DNA from: Nitrospinota bacterium
GTDB lineage: Bacteria; Tectomicrobia; Entotheonellia; J063
DNA length: 13,541 bases
Reading direction: 5' to 3'
Assembly (NCBI GenBank): GCA_003696125.1
Contig: RFHZ01000479.1
Coordinates: forward strand, 1 to 13,541
Position numbers and translations under genes: made by a program. Shown piece after piece: positions 5,515 to 12,685 of the stretch (the first letter of the stretch is position 1; each line of letters begins with the position of its first letter). The notes under the pieces were generated by a model, which had not been told where the DNA came from, made no database searches, and saw only the letters and a list, made by a program, of their open reading frames with translations.

Positions 5515-7316
5515 AAGAAGATCGGTGGGCCCAACGCAATATCTTCTGGCTATGCCGTTTTCTCTGCCCTTCCCTTCTGGCGGTTCTGTTGCTCTTCTCC
5601 TCTGCCTGTGGCAATCGGCTGACCGTGCTCTCCCAGAATTCCCTCTCCCGCATCGGTCTCCCCCTCCCTTCCCAGGCAACCGAGGAGACGCTGTTCTCTC
5701 CTTCTTCCAACGCACAGGCCTATTACTACTATATCCTGGGGTATCAGTCCGAATTGAATAACGAACCGCAGGAGGCGATCACCTATTACCGCAAGGCCCT
5801 GGAGTACGACCCGTTTGCTGCTCCCCTCTATCGATCCCTGGCCACGGTCCTGATGCACCAGGGGGAGTTGCGCGACGCGGTTGCTGTCCTGGAAGAGGGG
5901 ATTAAGACCGATCCCAATACCCCTTCACTCCATTTCCTCCTGGGTAACCTGTACACCAGTCTCAAGCAGCGGGAAGAGGCCATTGCCCAGTACCAGAAGG
6001 TCCTCGAACTCGACCCGTCTCACGCCGAAGCCCATCTCTATCTCGGCTCTCTGTATGCAGAGGATGGGGATTACGATGCGGCTATTGCCGTGTTTGAGAA
6101 GCTGCTGGCTCGACATCCCGACTATTTCCTCGGCATGTACTACCTGGCCCGGGTCTATGCAGAGATGGAGCAGTATACAGAGGCAGAGGAGTATCTGCAA
6201 AAGGCCCTGACCCTGCGTCCCGACTTTGTCCGGGCCTGGGCCACCCTGGGACGCATTCGCGAACTGCAACAGGATGAGGAGGGAGCGATTGAAGCCTATG
6301 AAAAGGTTCTGGAGCAAAAGCCGGACCATCTCCAGGTGCGGAACCGGTTAGGCCAGATTTATATCCGGCAGGAACGGTACGATAAAGCCCTGGAACAGTA
6401 CTCGGTCATGCAGAAGTTTCAGCCGACCAGGCCAGAGATCTGGGTCCAGATGGGCCTGCTTCAGATCGAGGTGAAGGAGTACGAAGCGGCGATCGCCTCT
6501 CTGCAAAAGGCGTTAGAGCTTGAGCAGGAAAACCCTACCCTCCATTACTACCTCGCTTTTGCCTATCATCGCATGCAGAAACCGGAGCAGGCCCTGGCCG
6601 AGCTAGAGGTTGTCCGGCAGCAACCCCCTTCCTCGGTGGAGACGCTGCTGCGCGTTGCCGAGCTCTATGAAGAGCTTGATCACGTGCAGGAAGCGTTAGA
6701 GATGGCGCAGCAGGCCAAGCGTATAGCCCCCAACGATGCCCGGGTGGAGTACTACCTCGGCCTCCTCTCTATGAATCAGGAGCAGTTCGCTCAGGCTGTA
6801 GAACACTTCCAGCAGGCGATTCGACTCGATCCTCAAAATGATCGCTACTACTTCAACCTGGGTGTGGTCTATGAAAAGATGGGGGATCTGGATCATGCCG
6901 TAGAAGCGATGCGGAAAACCATTGCCCTTAACCCCAAGCATGCCAGTGCGTACAACTATATCGGCTACATGTTTGCCGAGCGGGGAATACACCTGGAGGA
7001 GGCGATCGAACTGATTCAGAAGGCGCTGGCCTTGGAGCCGAACAACGGGTACTTCATCGACAGCCTGGGATGGGCTTACTTCCAGCAGGGACGTTTAACC
7101 GAGGCACTCAAGGAACTGGAGCGGGCCGTCAGCCTGGTTCCAGACGATCCGATCATCCAGGATCACCTGGGGGAGGTCTACTTCCGGCTCAAGATGATGC
7201 AGAAAGCCCGTGAGGCCTGGGAACGCTCTCTCGCCCTCCAGCCCAACGATACCAAGGTAAAAGAGAAGCTGGAACGGGTAAAAGCTCTCTTGGCAGGAGA
7301 ATATGCCCAGCCGTAG
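5511..7316 (+). CDS. TPR-repeat lipoprotein
   Basis: A 601-residue scaffold protein of tetratricopeptide repeats attached to a membrane by lipid. The signal peptide (hydrophobic about 18-30) ends in FSSAC with lipidated Cys33 and Gly at +2, consistent with outer-membrane sorting; the -3 residue is Ser, not the preferred Leu, so the lipobox is slightly off-consensus. From about residue 70 to 580 there are roughly 15 TPR units of 34 residues. The segment 481-538, containing GYMFAERG and FIDSLGWAYFQQGR, is a very conserved signature of proteobacterial TPR lipoproteins encoded beside lolB (as, from memory, in Pseudomonas). It starts with an ATG overlapping the stop of the DUF721 gene (ATGA) and overlaps the next gene by 14 bases. 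Role in envelope or lipoprotein handling is inferred from this pairing; partners are unknown. Confidence 0.88.
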   Translation: MKEDRWAQRNIFWLCRFLCPSLLAVLLLFSSACGNRLTVLSQNSLSRIGLPLPSQATEETLFSPSSNAQAYYYYILGYQSELNNEPQEAITYYRKALEYDPFAAPLYRSLATVLMHQGELRDAVAVLEEGIKTDPNTPSLHFLLGNLYTSLKQREEAIAQYQKVLELDPSHAEAHLYLGSLYAEDGDYDAAIAVFEKLLARHPDYFLGMYYLARVYAEMEQYTEAEEYLQKALTLRPDFVRAWATLGRIRELQQDEEGAIEAYEKVLEQKPDHLQVRNRLGQIYIRQERYDKALEQYSVMQKFQPTRPEIWVQMGLLQIEVKEYEAAIASLQKALELEQENPTLHYYLAFAYHRMQKPEQALAELEVVRQQPPSSVETLLRVAELYEELDHVQEALEMAQQAKRIAPNDARVEYYLGLLSMNQEQFAQAVEHFQQAIRLDPQNDRYYFNLGVVYEKMGDLDHAVEAMRKTIALNPKHASAYNYIGYMFAERGIHLEEAIELIQKALALEPNNGYFIDSLGWAYFQQGRLTEALKELERAVSLVPDDPIIQDHLGEVYFRLKMMQKAREAWERSLALQPNDTKVKEKLERVKALLAGEYAQP

Positions 7317-8169
7317 CCTTTTCCAATCCTGGACCTGTTGCCTGATCCCTGCCGTTCTGGCCCTTTTGTTTCTAAACAGTTGCGCAACCCTGCAGGCGGC
7401 AAAGAAGGCGGAGGAGCGGGAAAGGCAGTTTCTTCAACACCCCGAACAACTCGTCGAACAGCTCCATCTCCTCTCTACCAGCATTCATACCCTGCGCGGG
7501 ATTGCCGATGTGGATATTGATACCCCGCAAGATTCCTTTCATGCCCGCACCGCTCTTGTCCTTCGCACCCCAGGGTTTTTGCGGCTGGAAGCCTTAAGCC
7601 CCTTTGGGCAGACGGCTCTGGTCTTTACCGCCGATGCCCAGTACCTCTCCCTCTATGCACCAAACGAGGGAAAGTTCTATCGAGGGATGGCATCACCGGC
7701 AACCTTTTCCCTGCTGCTCGGCCTGCCCCTTGACCTCTCTACGACAACCCGTATCCTGCACGGAGGGGTACCGCTGGGCAACCCTGAACCGGCCACTCTG
7801 GCCGTGGCCTCTCCCACTAGCCAGCAGTTCCGGCTTCAGGTCTATTTCTCTCCAGCCAGGAAAGCGCTATATCAAGAGATCTGGATAGATAAGGCCACCC
7901 TCTCTCCCCAGCGCTACCTGGAGTATACGCCAGCAGGAACCCTCCGGTTACAGATAGAGTACGATCGCTTCCAGAGCATAGATAATCTCTATCTTCCCTT
8001 GCTGGTGACGATCCAGCTTCCTCCGGAAGCGGTCACTGCTCAGATCGAATGGCTCAGATTGCGGCCCAATGTGGAGGTTCCGGCCGATACCTTCCGGATC
8101 GAACCGCCACCAGGAGTGTCCATCATCTGGCTCTCACCAGAAGCGCATCTCTTCTCTTCCCCTCCTTAA
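7303..8169 (+). CDS. LolB/DUF4292-like outer-membrane lipoprotein
   Basis: Likely outer-membrane receptor of the LolA/LolB fold that accepts lipoproteins from the periplasm, or a DUF4292 relative. The 288-residue product has a hydrophobic signal segment (about 14-25) and a clear lipobox LNSC with Cys27 and Ala at +2. Beyond this, residues 60-125 (LRGIADVDID, FHARTALVLRTPGFLRLEALSPFGQTALVFTADAQYLSLY, split by a few residues) show the beta-rich pattern of LolB, including the basic-plus-hydrophobic strands and the phrase LEALSPFGQ. It is longer than enteric LolB (about 200 residues), as expected for the DUF4292 type. AGGAG sits five bases before the ATG, which lies inside the end of the TPR gene, so the two are translationally linked. 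Its last 36 bases overlap the end of the convergent alkyltransferase-like gene. Confidence 0.75.
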   Translation: MPSRSLFQSWTCCLIPAVLALLFLNSCATLQAAKKAEERERQFLQHPEQLVEQLHLLSTSIHTLRGIADVDIDTPQDSFHARTALVLRTPGFLRLEALSPFGQTALVFTADAQYLSLYAPNEGKFYRGMASPATFSLLLGLPLDLSTTTRILHGGVPLGNPEPATLAVASPTSQQFRLQVYFSPARKALYQEIWIDKATLSPQRYLEYTPAGTLRLQIEYDRFQSIDNLYLPLLVTIQLPPEAVTAQIEWLRLRPNVEVPADTFRIEPPPGVSIIWLSPEAHLFSSPP

Positions 8170-8547
8170 CCTCGGCCGGTACCGGTAATGTTCCACTTCT
8201 TCCGCCGATGGCCCTTCCCAGAGGAAGCGCTGCAGATCGACCTTCCCCGCCGTGTCGAAGATGATCCCTTCTGCTTCGAGTAAGACCCGCTGGATCTCTG
8301 GACGATGGAGATCACAACGCGCACTGATCATCCCTTGAGCATTGATGACACGGTGCCAGGGGACATCGGTGTCTGAGGAGAGATTGTGCAGCGCATAGCC
8401 GACGGCACGAGCGGCCCGGGGATGCCCCAAGATGGCGGCCACCCGTCCGTAGGTAGTTACCTTACCCCAGGGGACCTGGCGCACCACCCGGTATACGTAA
8501 TCGTAGAAGTTCGGTTGACCAGGAGACTCGGCAGAGCGCTTCACCAT
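8134..8547 (-). CDS. Alkyltransferase-like (ATL) protein, Cys-to-Trp MGMT homologue
   Basis: Non-enzymatic relative of O6-alkylguanine-DNA alkyltransferase. The 137-residue product matches the DNA-binding domain of Ogt/MGMT: VPWGKVTTYGRVAAILG (25-41), the Arg finger in ARAVGYAL (46-53), and QRVLLEAEGI (86-95). At the active site the usual PCHRV reads PWHRV (63-67): the alkyl-accepting Cys is Trp64. This is the defining mark of ATL proteins (E. coli YbaZ, yeast Atl1), which bind and flip O6-alkylguanine and pass it to nucleotide excision repair. There is no N-terminal MGMT domain. It starts 42 bases after the dehydrogenase gene, probably in the same transcript. Its stop lies within the convergent lipoprotein gene (36-bp tail overlap), and the last 15 or so residues are basic and poorly conserved in appearance. 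High confidence for ATL; repair role inferred from the family. Confidence 0.93.
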   Translation of the reverse strand: MVKRSAESPGQPNFYDYVYRVVRQVPWGKVTTYGRVAAILGHPRAARAVGYALHNLSSDTDVPWHRVINAQGMISARCDLHRPEIQRVLLEAEGIIFDTAGKVDLQRFLWEGPSAEEVEHYRYRPRLRRGREEMRFW

Positions 8548-8589
8548 CTCTCCCTCTGGAAGGATTTCGCTCGAGGAGGCTTTATCGGT

Positions 8590-9651
8590 TCAGGATTCTT
8601 CCGCTTCTACCGGGGGAACAGAAACGGCAAAACGTTCGGCCAGGGCCACAAGCTGTCGCCACGTCTCTTCTTCCACCGGAATTCCTGTGCGACGACGCTG
8701 TTGCTCGGTGCGGTACTCGAGTTCTCCCGGGTAGAGTACCTCCTGAAAGCCGGCAGCAGGAGGAGAGTCTTTCAGATAGGCGATAAAGCCGGATAACATC
8801 TTTTTAAACTCGGTTAACGGATAAAAAGCCTCGACGTTAAACACCGCCATGAAGGCGCCATCGTTGTGGGGACCGGAAGGATCAAATCCATATCCCAGGC
8901 CGGTCAGCAAGCCGGAGAGCGTTTCTACCATGAAGGAGAGCCCGTACCCCTTATGCGCCTGATCGCCTCCCAGAGGCAAGATGGCTCCGCCATCGTAAAA
9001 GGCCTGGGGATCGGTTGTCGGCTGTCCCTCTTTATCGATGATCCAGCCGAGCGGGACCGCCTGTTTACGATTGCGGGCCACAGCGATTTTCCCTGCAGCC
9101 ACCGCGCTGGTCGCCATATCAAGAAAAACCGGGCCTTCCAGGTCACTGGGCAGGGCGATACTCATCGGATTGGTTCCCAGGCGACGTGTTCGACCGCCGT
9201 ATGGGGCAACCGATTTGTTGGTACGACCAGAATCACAGGCCATGATACCGATCATGCCGGCCTGGGCCGCCATGATCGGGTAGTCGGCCAACCGTCCCAC
9301 ATGGCTCTGCTGAAAGACGGTAACCGCTGCCACGTTCAGGGTACGCGCCTTTTGAATTGCCAGTTCCATGGCGCGGGTAGAGACGACCTGGCCAAACCCC
9401 CAGTGACCGTTGATACGGGCTGTAGTCGGGCTCTCGGCCACGATTTCAAAGGGGGCTCCGGGCACGATATGTCCCCTGGCTATCCGCTCGATATAGGTCG
9501 GGAGTAAGATGACTCCATGCGAGTCATGCCCGACAAGATTGGCTTTGATCATGTGCTCGCGCACGGTTTGGGCTTCGGCTTCGCTTGCTCCTGCCGCCTG
9601 CAGAATCCCTACCACCATCTCTCCTAAAGCTTCATGGGCTACTCTCGGCAT
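8590..9651 (-). CDS. Malate/L-lactate/ureidoglycolate dehydrogenase family (Ldh_2)
   Basis: NAD(P)-dependent oxidoreductase of the Ldh_2 fold, which is distinct from classical LDH/MDH; members oxidise malate, L-lactate, sulfolactate, ureidoglycolate or 2,3-diketogulonate. The 353-residue product has full family length and motifs: DSHG (43-46) with the conserved His45, QSHVGRLADY (115-124) with His117, LGTNPMSIALP (158-168), the DMATSAVAAGKI stretch (178-189), and GGDQAHKGYGLSFMVETLSG (228-247). The ATG at 9649-9651 follows AGGAGGAG at ideal spacing. It is cytoplasmic, with no signal or membrane segment. The gene is upstream of the ATL gene on the same strand with a 42-base gap. The neighbours do not identify the substrate, so no finer name is given. 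Confidence 0.93.
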   Translation of the reverse strand: MPRVAHEALGEMVVGILQAAGASEAEAQTVREHMIKANLVGHDSHGVILLPTYIERIARGHIVPGAPFEIVAESPTTARINGHWGFGQVVSTRAMELAIQKARTLNVAAVTVFQQSHVGRLADYPIMAAQAGMIGIMACDSGRTNKSVAPYGGRTRRLGTNPMSIALPSDLEGPVFLDMATSAVAAGKIAVARNRKQAVPLGWIIDKEGQPTTDPQAFYDGGAILPLGGDQAHKGYGLSFMVETLSGLLTGLGYGFDPSGPHNDGAFMAVFNVEAFYPLTEFKKMLSGFIAYLKDSPPAAGFQEVLYPGELEYRTEQQRRRTGIPVEEETWRQLVALAERFAVSVPPVEAEES

Positions 9652-9959
9652 CGGTTACTCCTCCTGTTCATCATTTGCTCCAGCAGGCAGAGAAAACCCC
9701 TTCCCAATACCCGGTTTTTCCGCTCCCTTTAAATAGGGAAATCCCCTCTAATTTTTGCCCCACAAGCTTCGCGCTGTCTACAAGTCTACACCGCCGAGGA
9801 CTCCGAGTCCGCAGAGCGTTTTTGCTTATGTATCCCGGCGTTCTCTGCGTGCTCGGCGGTAAAAAGTTCTTCCAGTCACGTATGGCCTGAAGATGACTCA
9901 GAGTGCAAAAGGGTTAGTAACAGCTACTTAGAAGGATCACGGACGCTTTCTAGGCAGTT
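9652..9959. other. Intergenic region with dispersed-repeat-like elements
   Basis: No gene is apparent in these 308 bases. They contain the leader of the dehydrogenase gene (an AT-rich stretch around 9728-9735 might be part of its promoter but no convincing -35/-10 pair is visible), the direct repeat GTCTACA twice (9776-9782 and 9784-9790), and the large imperfect inverted repeat at 9790-9860. The region lies between two minus-strand genes. Confidence 0.6.
9790..9860. repeat. Imperfect inverted repeat with 9-bp periodic arms
   Basis: ACCGCCGAG (9790-9798) pairs with CTCGGCGGT (9852-9860), and CGCAGAG (9810-9816) pairs with CTCTGCG (9843-9849). The left arm carries 11 unpaired bases between the two stems and the right arm two, a difference of exactly nine. 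The left arm reads as three degenerate 9-bp units (CGCCGAGGA, CTCCGAGTC, CGCAGAGCG). The right arm, read on the minus strand, has two (CGCCGAGCA, CGCAGAGAA), so it lacks the middle unit. There is no following T-run. It may act as a transcript-end hairpin for the coiled-coil gene upstream on the minus strand, or be a mobile or dispersed repeat. Confidence 0.75.
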
Positions 9960-10427
9960 TTACCCGGAACTCCCCACCCTGGCCTCTAAGCGCTTCACAC
10001 GCTCCTCTAACGCCTGCACAGAGACGATCTGGGAAAGGGCATTATCCAGACGCTGGTTAAAGGCATCGAAGCGATGATGCATATCGCCGTGGAGCGTATC
10101 CACTCGCTGGTTCATCCCTTCAAAACGACGATTCATCTCGTGCTGCAGGCCATCGATGCGCTGGTCGACCCGCTCAAAGCGCTGGGTGACCTGGTCAAAG
10201 CGCTGAGTAACCTCTGCCTGCAGGCCATCGATGCGCTGGTCGACCCGTTCAAAACGACGAATTACCTCGGTACGAAACTCCTGGAAGGTATTGGCGAGTC
10301 GATCTACTCGCTGTTCAACACTACCCAGCTTCCCTTCCAGGCGATTCAGCTTTCCACTCATCTCCTGGAGTTCTGGAAGCAGAGCAGCCTTCACACTCTG
10401 TTCGATTGTCTTTGAGAACCAGTTCAC
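9960..10427 (-). CDS. Short coiled-coil protein with 25-residue repeats, function unknown
   Basis: A 155-residue protein that is almost entirely predicted helix, with no signal peptide and no strong membrane segment. The N-terminus (MNWFSKTIEQSVKAALLPEL) is amphipathic. Residues about 20-150 form a continuous coiled coil rich in RFERVDQRIDGLQ-type units. The unit recurs with a 25-residue period, best in the middle of the protein, and looser versions follow (RFEGMNQRVDTLHGDM, RFDAFNQRLDNAL). A 25-residue step equals one hendecad plus two heptads, which would favour a near-straight or right-handed coil. The start is GTG at 10425-10427, with GGGAGA about eight bases upstream. No domain family can be named safely; similar repeats occur in many bacterial 'DUF' coiled-coil proteins and in phage-tail-like or toxin-linked proteins. 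It stands alone, divergent from the ferredoxin gene. Confidence 0.72.
   Translation of the reverse strand: MNWFSKTIEQSVKAALLPELQEMSGKLNRLEGKLGSVEQRVDRLANTFQEFRTEVIRRFERVDQRIDGLQAEVTQRFDQVTQRFERVDQRIDGLQHEMNRRFEGMNQRVDTLHGDMHHRFDAFNQRLDNALSQIVSVQALEERVKRLEARVGSSG
10143..10247. repeat. Two exact 30-bp direct repeats inside the coiled-coil gene
   Basis: The 30 bases at 10143-10172 recur identically at 10218-10247, 75 bp apart, which equals 25 codons. They encode the repeated RVDQRIDGLQ segment. Complete identity at synonymous positions suggests a recent duplication or gene conversion within the reading frame, since the flanking repeat-unit sequence has already diverged. Confidence 0.9.
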
Positions 10428-10766
10428 CGGATCGTCTCCCGTCCCCTCTCACCGATGACGGTGATGTTACAAGCCTTATCCCACCCTTTTGCCCCGCCAT
10501 TTTACTGCTATACTCTATCACAACTTTCCTGCCACCTCAACCCTATCTAGATGGCTGTCGAGGCATTTCCTTCATGCTCAGCAGTCAACAGGGCAACAGG
10601 TACCGTGAGCGAAGAATAGCAAAAAAGTCGAAATTTCACTTGATTTCCACAGAGGGTTTCAGGTAAATAGAAGGAGAAGAGGCTGGTGGATACATTGAGA
10701 GACGGCGTGAAGGCAAAGTTGAGAGTGCATGAGGAGTGTTGACCTGTTGAAGTGAGGATGCTGCCT
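10428..10766. other. Divergent intergenic region between coiled-coil and ferredoxin genes
   Basis: These 339 bases carry no recognisable gene and must hold both promoters. On the minus strand TTGAGG followed after 17 bases by TAGAGT (around 10516-10544) is a possible promoter for the coiled-coil gene, with four of six matches in each hexamer. On the plus strand no strong -35/-10 pair stands out; TTGATT near 10640 with an AT-rich GGTAAATAG about 18 bases later is only suggestive. CACCG/CGGTG (10450-10463) is a small hairpin just upstream of the coiled-coil gene. No clear regulator site is visible. Confidence 0.45.
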
Positions 10767-11246
10767 ATGAAAGTCTTACAGATCCTTCCTGAACGTTGTA
10801 CCGGTTGTCTGCGGTGTGAAATAGCCTGTTCTTATGCGCAGACAGGTACGTTTCAGCCGGCCAAGTCGGTGATCAAGGTCTCTCCCTTTGAAGGGCATAC
10901 GAGCTATGCCCCGTACACCTGTACCCAATGTGATGAAGCCTGGTGTATGACCGCCTGCCCGGTCGAGGCCATTACCGTCTCCCCTGTCGGGGCCAAGGTG
11001 GTGCTGGATGATCAGTGTGTGGGGTGCAAGCTCTGCACCATTGCCTGTCCTTACGGGACGATCTTCTACGATCCTGATACGCACAAAGCCTTCAAATGCG
11101 ATCTCTGTGGAGGAAATCCTGCCTGTGTAGAAGCCTGTCCTACGGCGGCGATCTTATGGGTTGACACAGAGACACTGGACTGGTTAGGCGATTTTGCTGT
11201 AGAGCGGGCGTCTGCCCAACTGGCGACACTGGCAACCGAGGCATAG
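10767..11246 (+). CDS. Four-cluster polyferredoxin, AorA/HycB/CooF-like electron-transfer subunit
   Basis: A 159-residue cytoplasmic iron-sulfur protein of the DMSO-reductase-B/HycB type. It has 16 Cys in four groups that can bind four [4Fe-4S] clusters: Cys11/14/17/21, Cys52/55/60/64, Cys84/87/90/94 and Cys111/114/120/124. The order CxxCxxCxxxC, CxxCxxxxCxxxCP, CxxCxxCxxxCP, CxxCxxxxxCxxxCP is characteristic of this family. There is no Tat or Sec signal. ATG at 10767 is preferred because GAGG lies about nine bases before it; the frame also opens at GTG 10752 and ATG 10758. The FAD oxidoreductase gene starts eight bases after its stop, so the two are an operon. Such pairs commonly accompany a tungsten aldehyde:ferredoxin oxidoreductase (AorA and AorC with AorB), but no AorB gene is seen here. 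Its redox partner is therefore uncertain. Confidence 0.9.
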   Translation: MKVLQILPERCTGCLRCEIACSYAQTGTFQPAKSVIKVSPFEGHTSYAPYTCTQCDEAWCMTACPVEAITVSPVGAKVVLDDQCVGCKLCTIACPYGTIFYDPDTHKAFKCDLCGGNPACVEACPTAAILWVDTETLDWLGDFAVERASAQLATLATEA

Positions 11247-11254
11247 GAGGGAGC

Positions 11255-12586
11255 ATGAGCAGGAAAAGACACGTGATTGTCGGAGGAGGGACGGCAGGGA
11301 TCAATGCGATTACTACTATCCGGGAGTACGACCGCGGGGATGCAGAGATTGTCCTGGTGGCGGCAGAGCGTCCCTATGCTCGCATGACCCTTCCCTACTA
11401 TCTGGAGCGCAGCATCAGTGAATCCCACCTGTTTACCGCTACCCCGCCACGCCTGGCGCAACTCGGTGTGCACGCGTACCTGGGACGCCGGGCCACCCGA
11501 CTCGACCCCCAGGTCAATACCCTGACTCTAGACGACGGTACCACCATCACCTATGATAACCTGCTCATCGCCACCGGTTCTTCTCCGGTTAAGGTTCCGG
11601 TTCCTGGGGCGGAAAGTCCAGGGGTGCATAGCTTCTGGACCTTAGAGCAGGCCCATCAGGTCATGGCAGGAAGCAAAGAGGGTGCGCATGTCACCATGGT
11701 GGGGGCAGGGTTTATTGCCTTTACCATTCTGGACGCGCTTCTCTCCCTGGGGGTCAAACTGACCGTTGTGGAGATCGCTCCCCAGATCCTCCCCCGGATG
11801 ATCGATCCTGAAGGAGCGCAAGTCGTAGAAGAGTGGTTGAAAAAGCATGGGGTAGAGATCCGGACCGGTGTTCATCTCTCGGCAATCGAGGAAGAGGACG
11901 AGAAGAAGCGACTGCGCTTTCAAGATAGCGAGGACATCGTAACGGATCTGGTTATCATGGCCACCGGTATCCGTCCCAATCTGGAGTGGCTGGAAGGATC
12001 TGGTATCCAGGTGAATCACGGCATCGTGGTAGATCACTACCTCCGCTCCAATATCCCGAATGTGTATGCCGCCGGTGATGTGGCCGAAGGACCCGATCTG
12101 ATCAGCGGAGGACGAGCGGTGCATGCCATAGAACCGACGGCCATGGAGCATGGACGGGTTGCCGGCGCCAACATGGCCGGGCAGCAGGTCGCCTACCGGG
12201 GAAGCCTGCTCATGAATATTGTCGGGGTCCAGAACCTGGAAATCGCCAGCTTTGGTGCCTGGAATACACCCGATGCCGAAACCTTCTCTACCCTCAAGGC
12301 GGAGCGACCCGCCTATCGCAAGCTGGTCTGGGATGGAGACCGCCTCATCGGTGCCATCCTGCTGGGTCGTGCAAACGACATCTGGACCACGAACGATATC
12401 GGGATGGTCAAAGGGCTTGTCCAATCAGGAGTTCGCCTGGGCCGATGGAAAGAGTATCTCCGGCATAATCCATTCGATCTGAAGTCGGCCTTTGTTGCTT
12501 CTCGCACCACGGCGCAACTCCTCTCCCGTACACTGCTGGGACGTCCCTCCATACCGGCTCACCGGGTACGAGCAGTCCGATCTTAA
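11255..12586 (+). CDS. FAD/NAD(P)-dependent oxidoreductase, AorC/NirB-N-terminus-like
   Basis: A 443-residue two-dinucleotide-domain flavoprotein that probably exchanges electrons between the preceding polyferredoxin and NAD(P). The FAD site VIVGGGTAGINA is at 8-18, followed by NLLIATGSSP (102-111). The NAD(P) site VTMVGAGFIAF is at 146-156, then MATGIRPN (235-242) and the FAD-contacting VYAAGDVAEGPD (270-281). There is no CxxC redox disulfide, so it is not a thioredoxin- or lipoamide-type reductase. The third Gly of the NAD fingerprint is Ala155 and the usual following Glu is Thr/Phe, a mild departure. A C-terminal domain of about 110 residues (333-443) resembles the interface domain of NirB/rubredoxin-reductase types. 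AGGAGG lies just before the ATG. It is transcribed with the ferredoxin gene. Physiological substrate is inferred, not shown. Confidence 0.88.
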   Translation: MSRKRHVIVGGGTAGINAITTIREYDRGDAEIVLVAAERPYARMTLPYYLERSISESHLFTATPPRLAQLGVHAYLGRRATRLDPQVNTLTLDDGTTITYDNLLIATGSSPVKVPVPGAESPGVHSFWTLEQAHQVMAGSKEGAHVTMVGAGFIAFTILDALLSLGVKLTVVEIAPQILPRMIDPEGAQVVEEWLKKHGVEIRTGVHLSAIEEEDEKKRLRFQDSEDIVTDLVIMATGIRPNLEWLEGSGIQVNHGIVVDHYLRSNIPNVYAAGDVAEGPDLISGGRAVHAIEPTAMEHGRVAGANMAGQQVAYRGSLLMNIVGVQNLEIASFGAWNTPDAETFSTLKAERPAYRKLVWDGDRLIGAILLGRANDIWTTNDIGMVKGLVQSGVRLGRWKEYLRHNPFDLKSAFVASRTTAQLLSRTLLGRPSIPAHRVRAVRS

Positions 12587-12615
12587 AGAGGAGGAGCGGG
12601 GAGGCTTTCTTGTCC

Positions 12616-12644
12616 TTGACAGCCCCAAGGGGGGGCGGTAAAAT
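12616..12644 (+). promoter_or_regulatory. Near-consensus sigma70 promoter of the family-5 binding protein
   Basis: A perfect TTGACA (12616-12621) is followed after exactly 17 bases by TAAAAT (12639-12644, five of six). Transcription would start near 12651, giving a leader of about 50 bases. The spacer is unusually GC-rich and contains the dyad GCCCC/GGGGC (12622-12636), which could be an operator that occludes polymerase. It shows the binding-protein gene starts its own transcript and is not just a tail of the upstream operon. Confidence 0.75.
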
Positions 12645-12685
12645 AGGGCCAATCTCGCTTCTCAGATACTAAATGCTTATAAGGG

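Noticed and set aside
8134-8547. Functional O6-methylguanine-DNA methyltransferase
   Set aside because: The acceptor Cys is Trp (PWHRV), so the suicide alkyl transfer is not possible.
10729-10755. Eight-codon leader peptide (ATG AGG AGT ... TGA) before the ferredoxin gene
   Set aside because: No run of regulatory codons, no terminator hairpin and a poor ribosome site; likely chance.
11642-12424. Minus-strand open frame of 260 codons opposite the FAD oxidoreductase
   Set aside because: No family features or ribosome site; the plus strand carries an intact flavoprotein with all fingerprint motifs.
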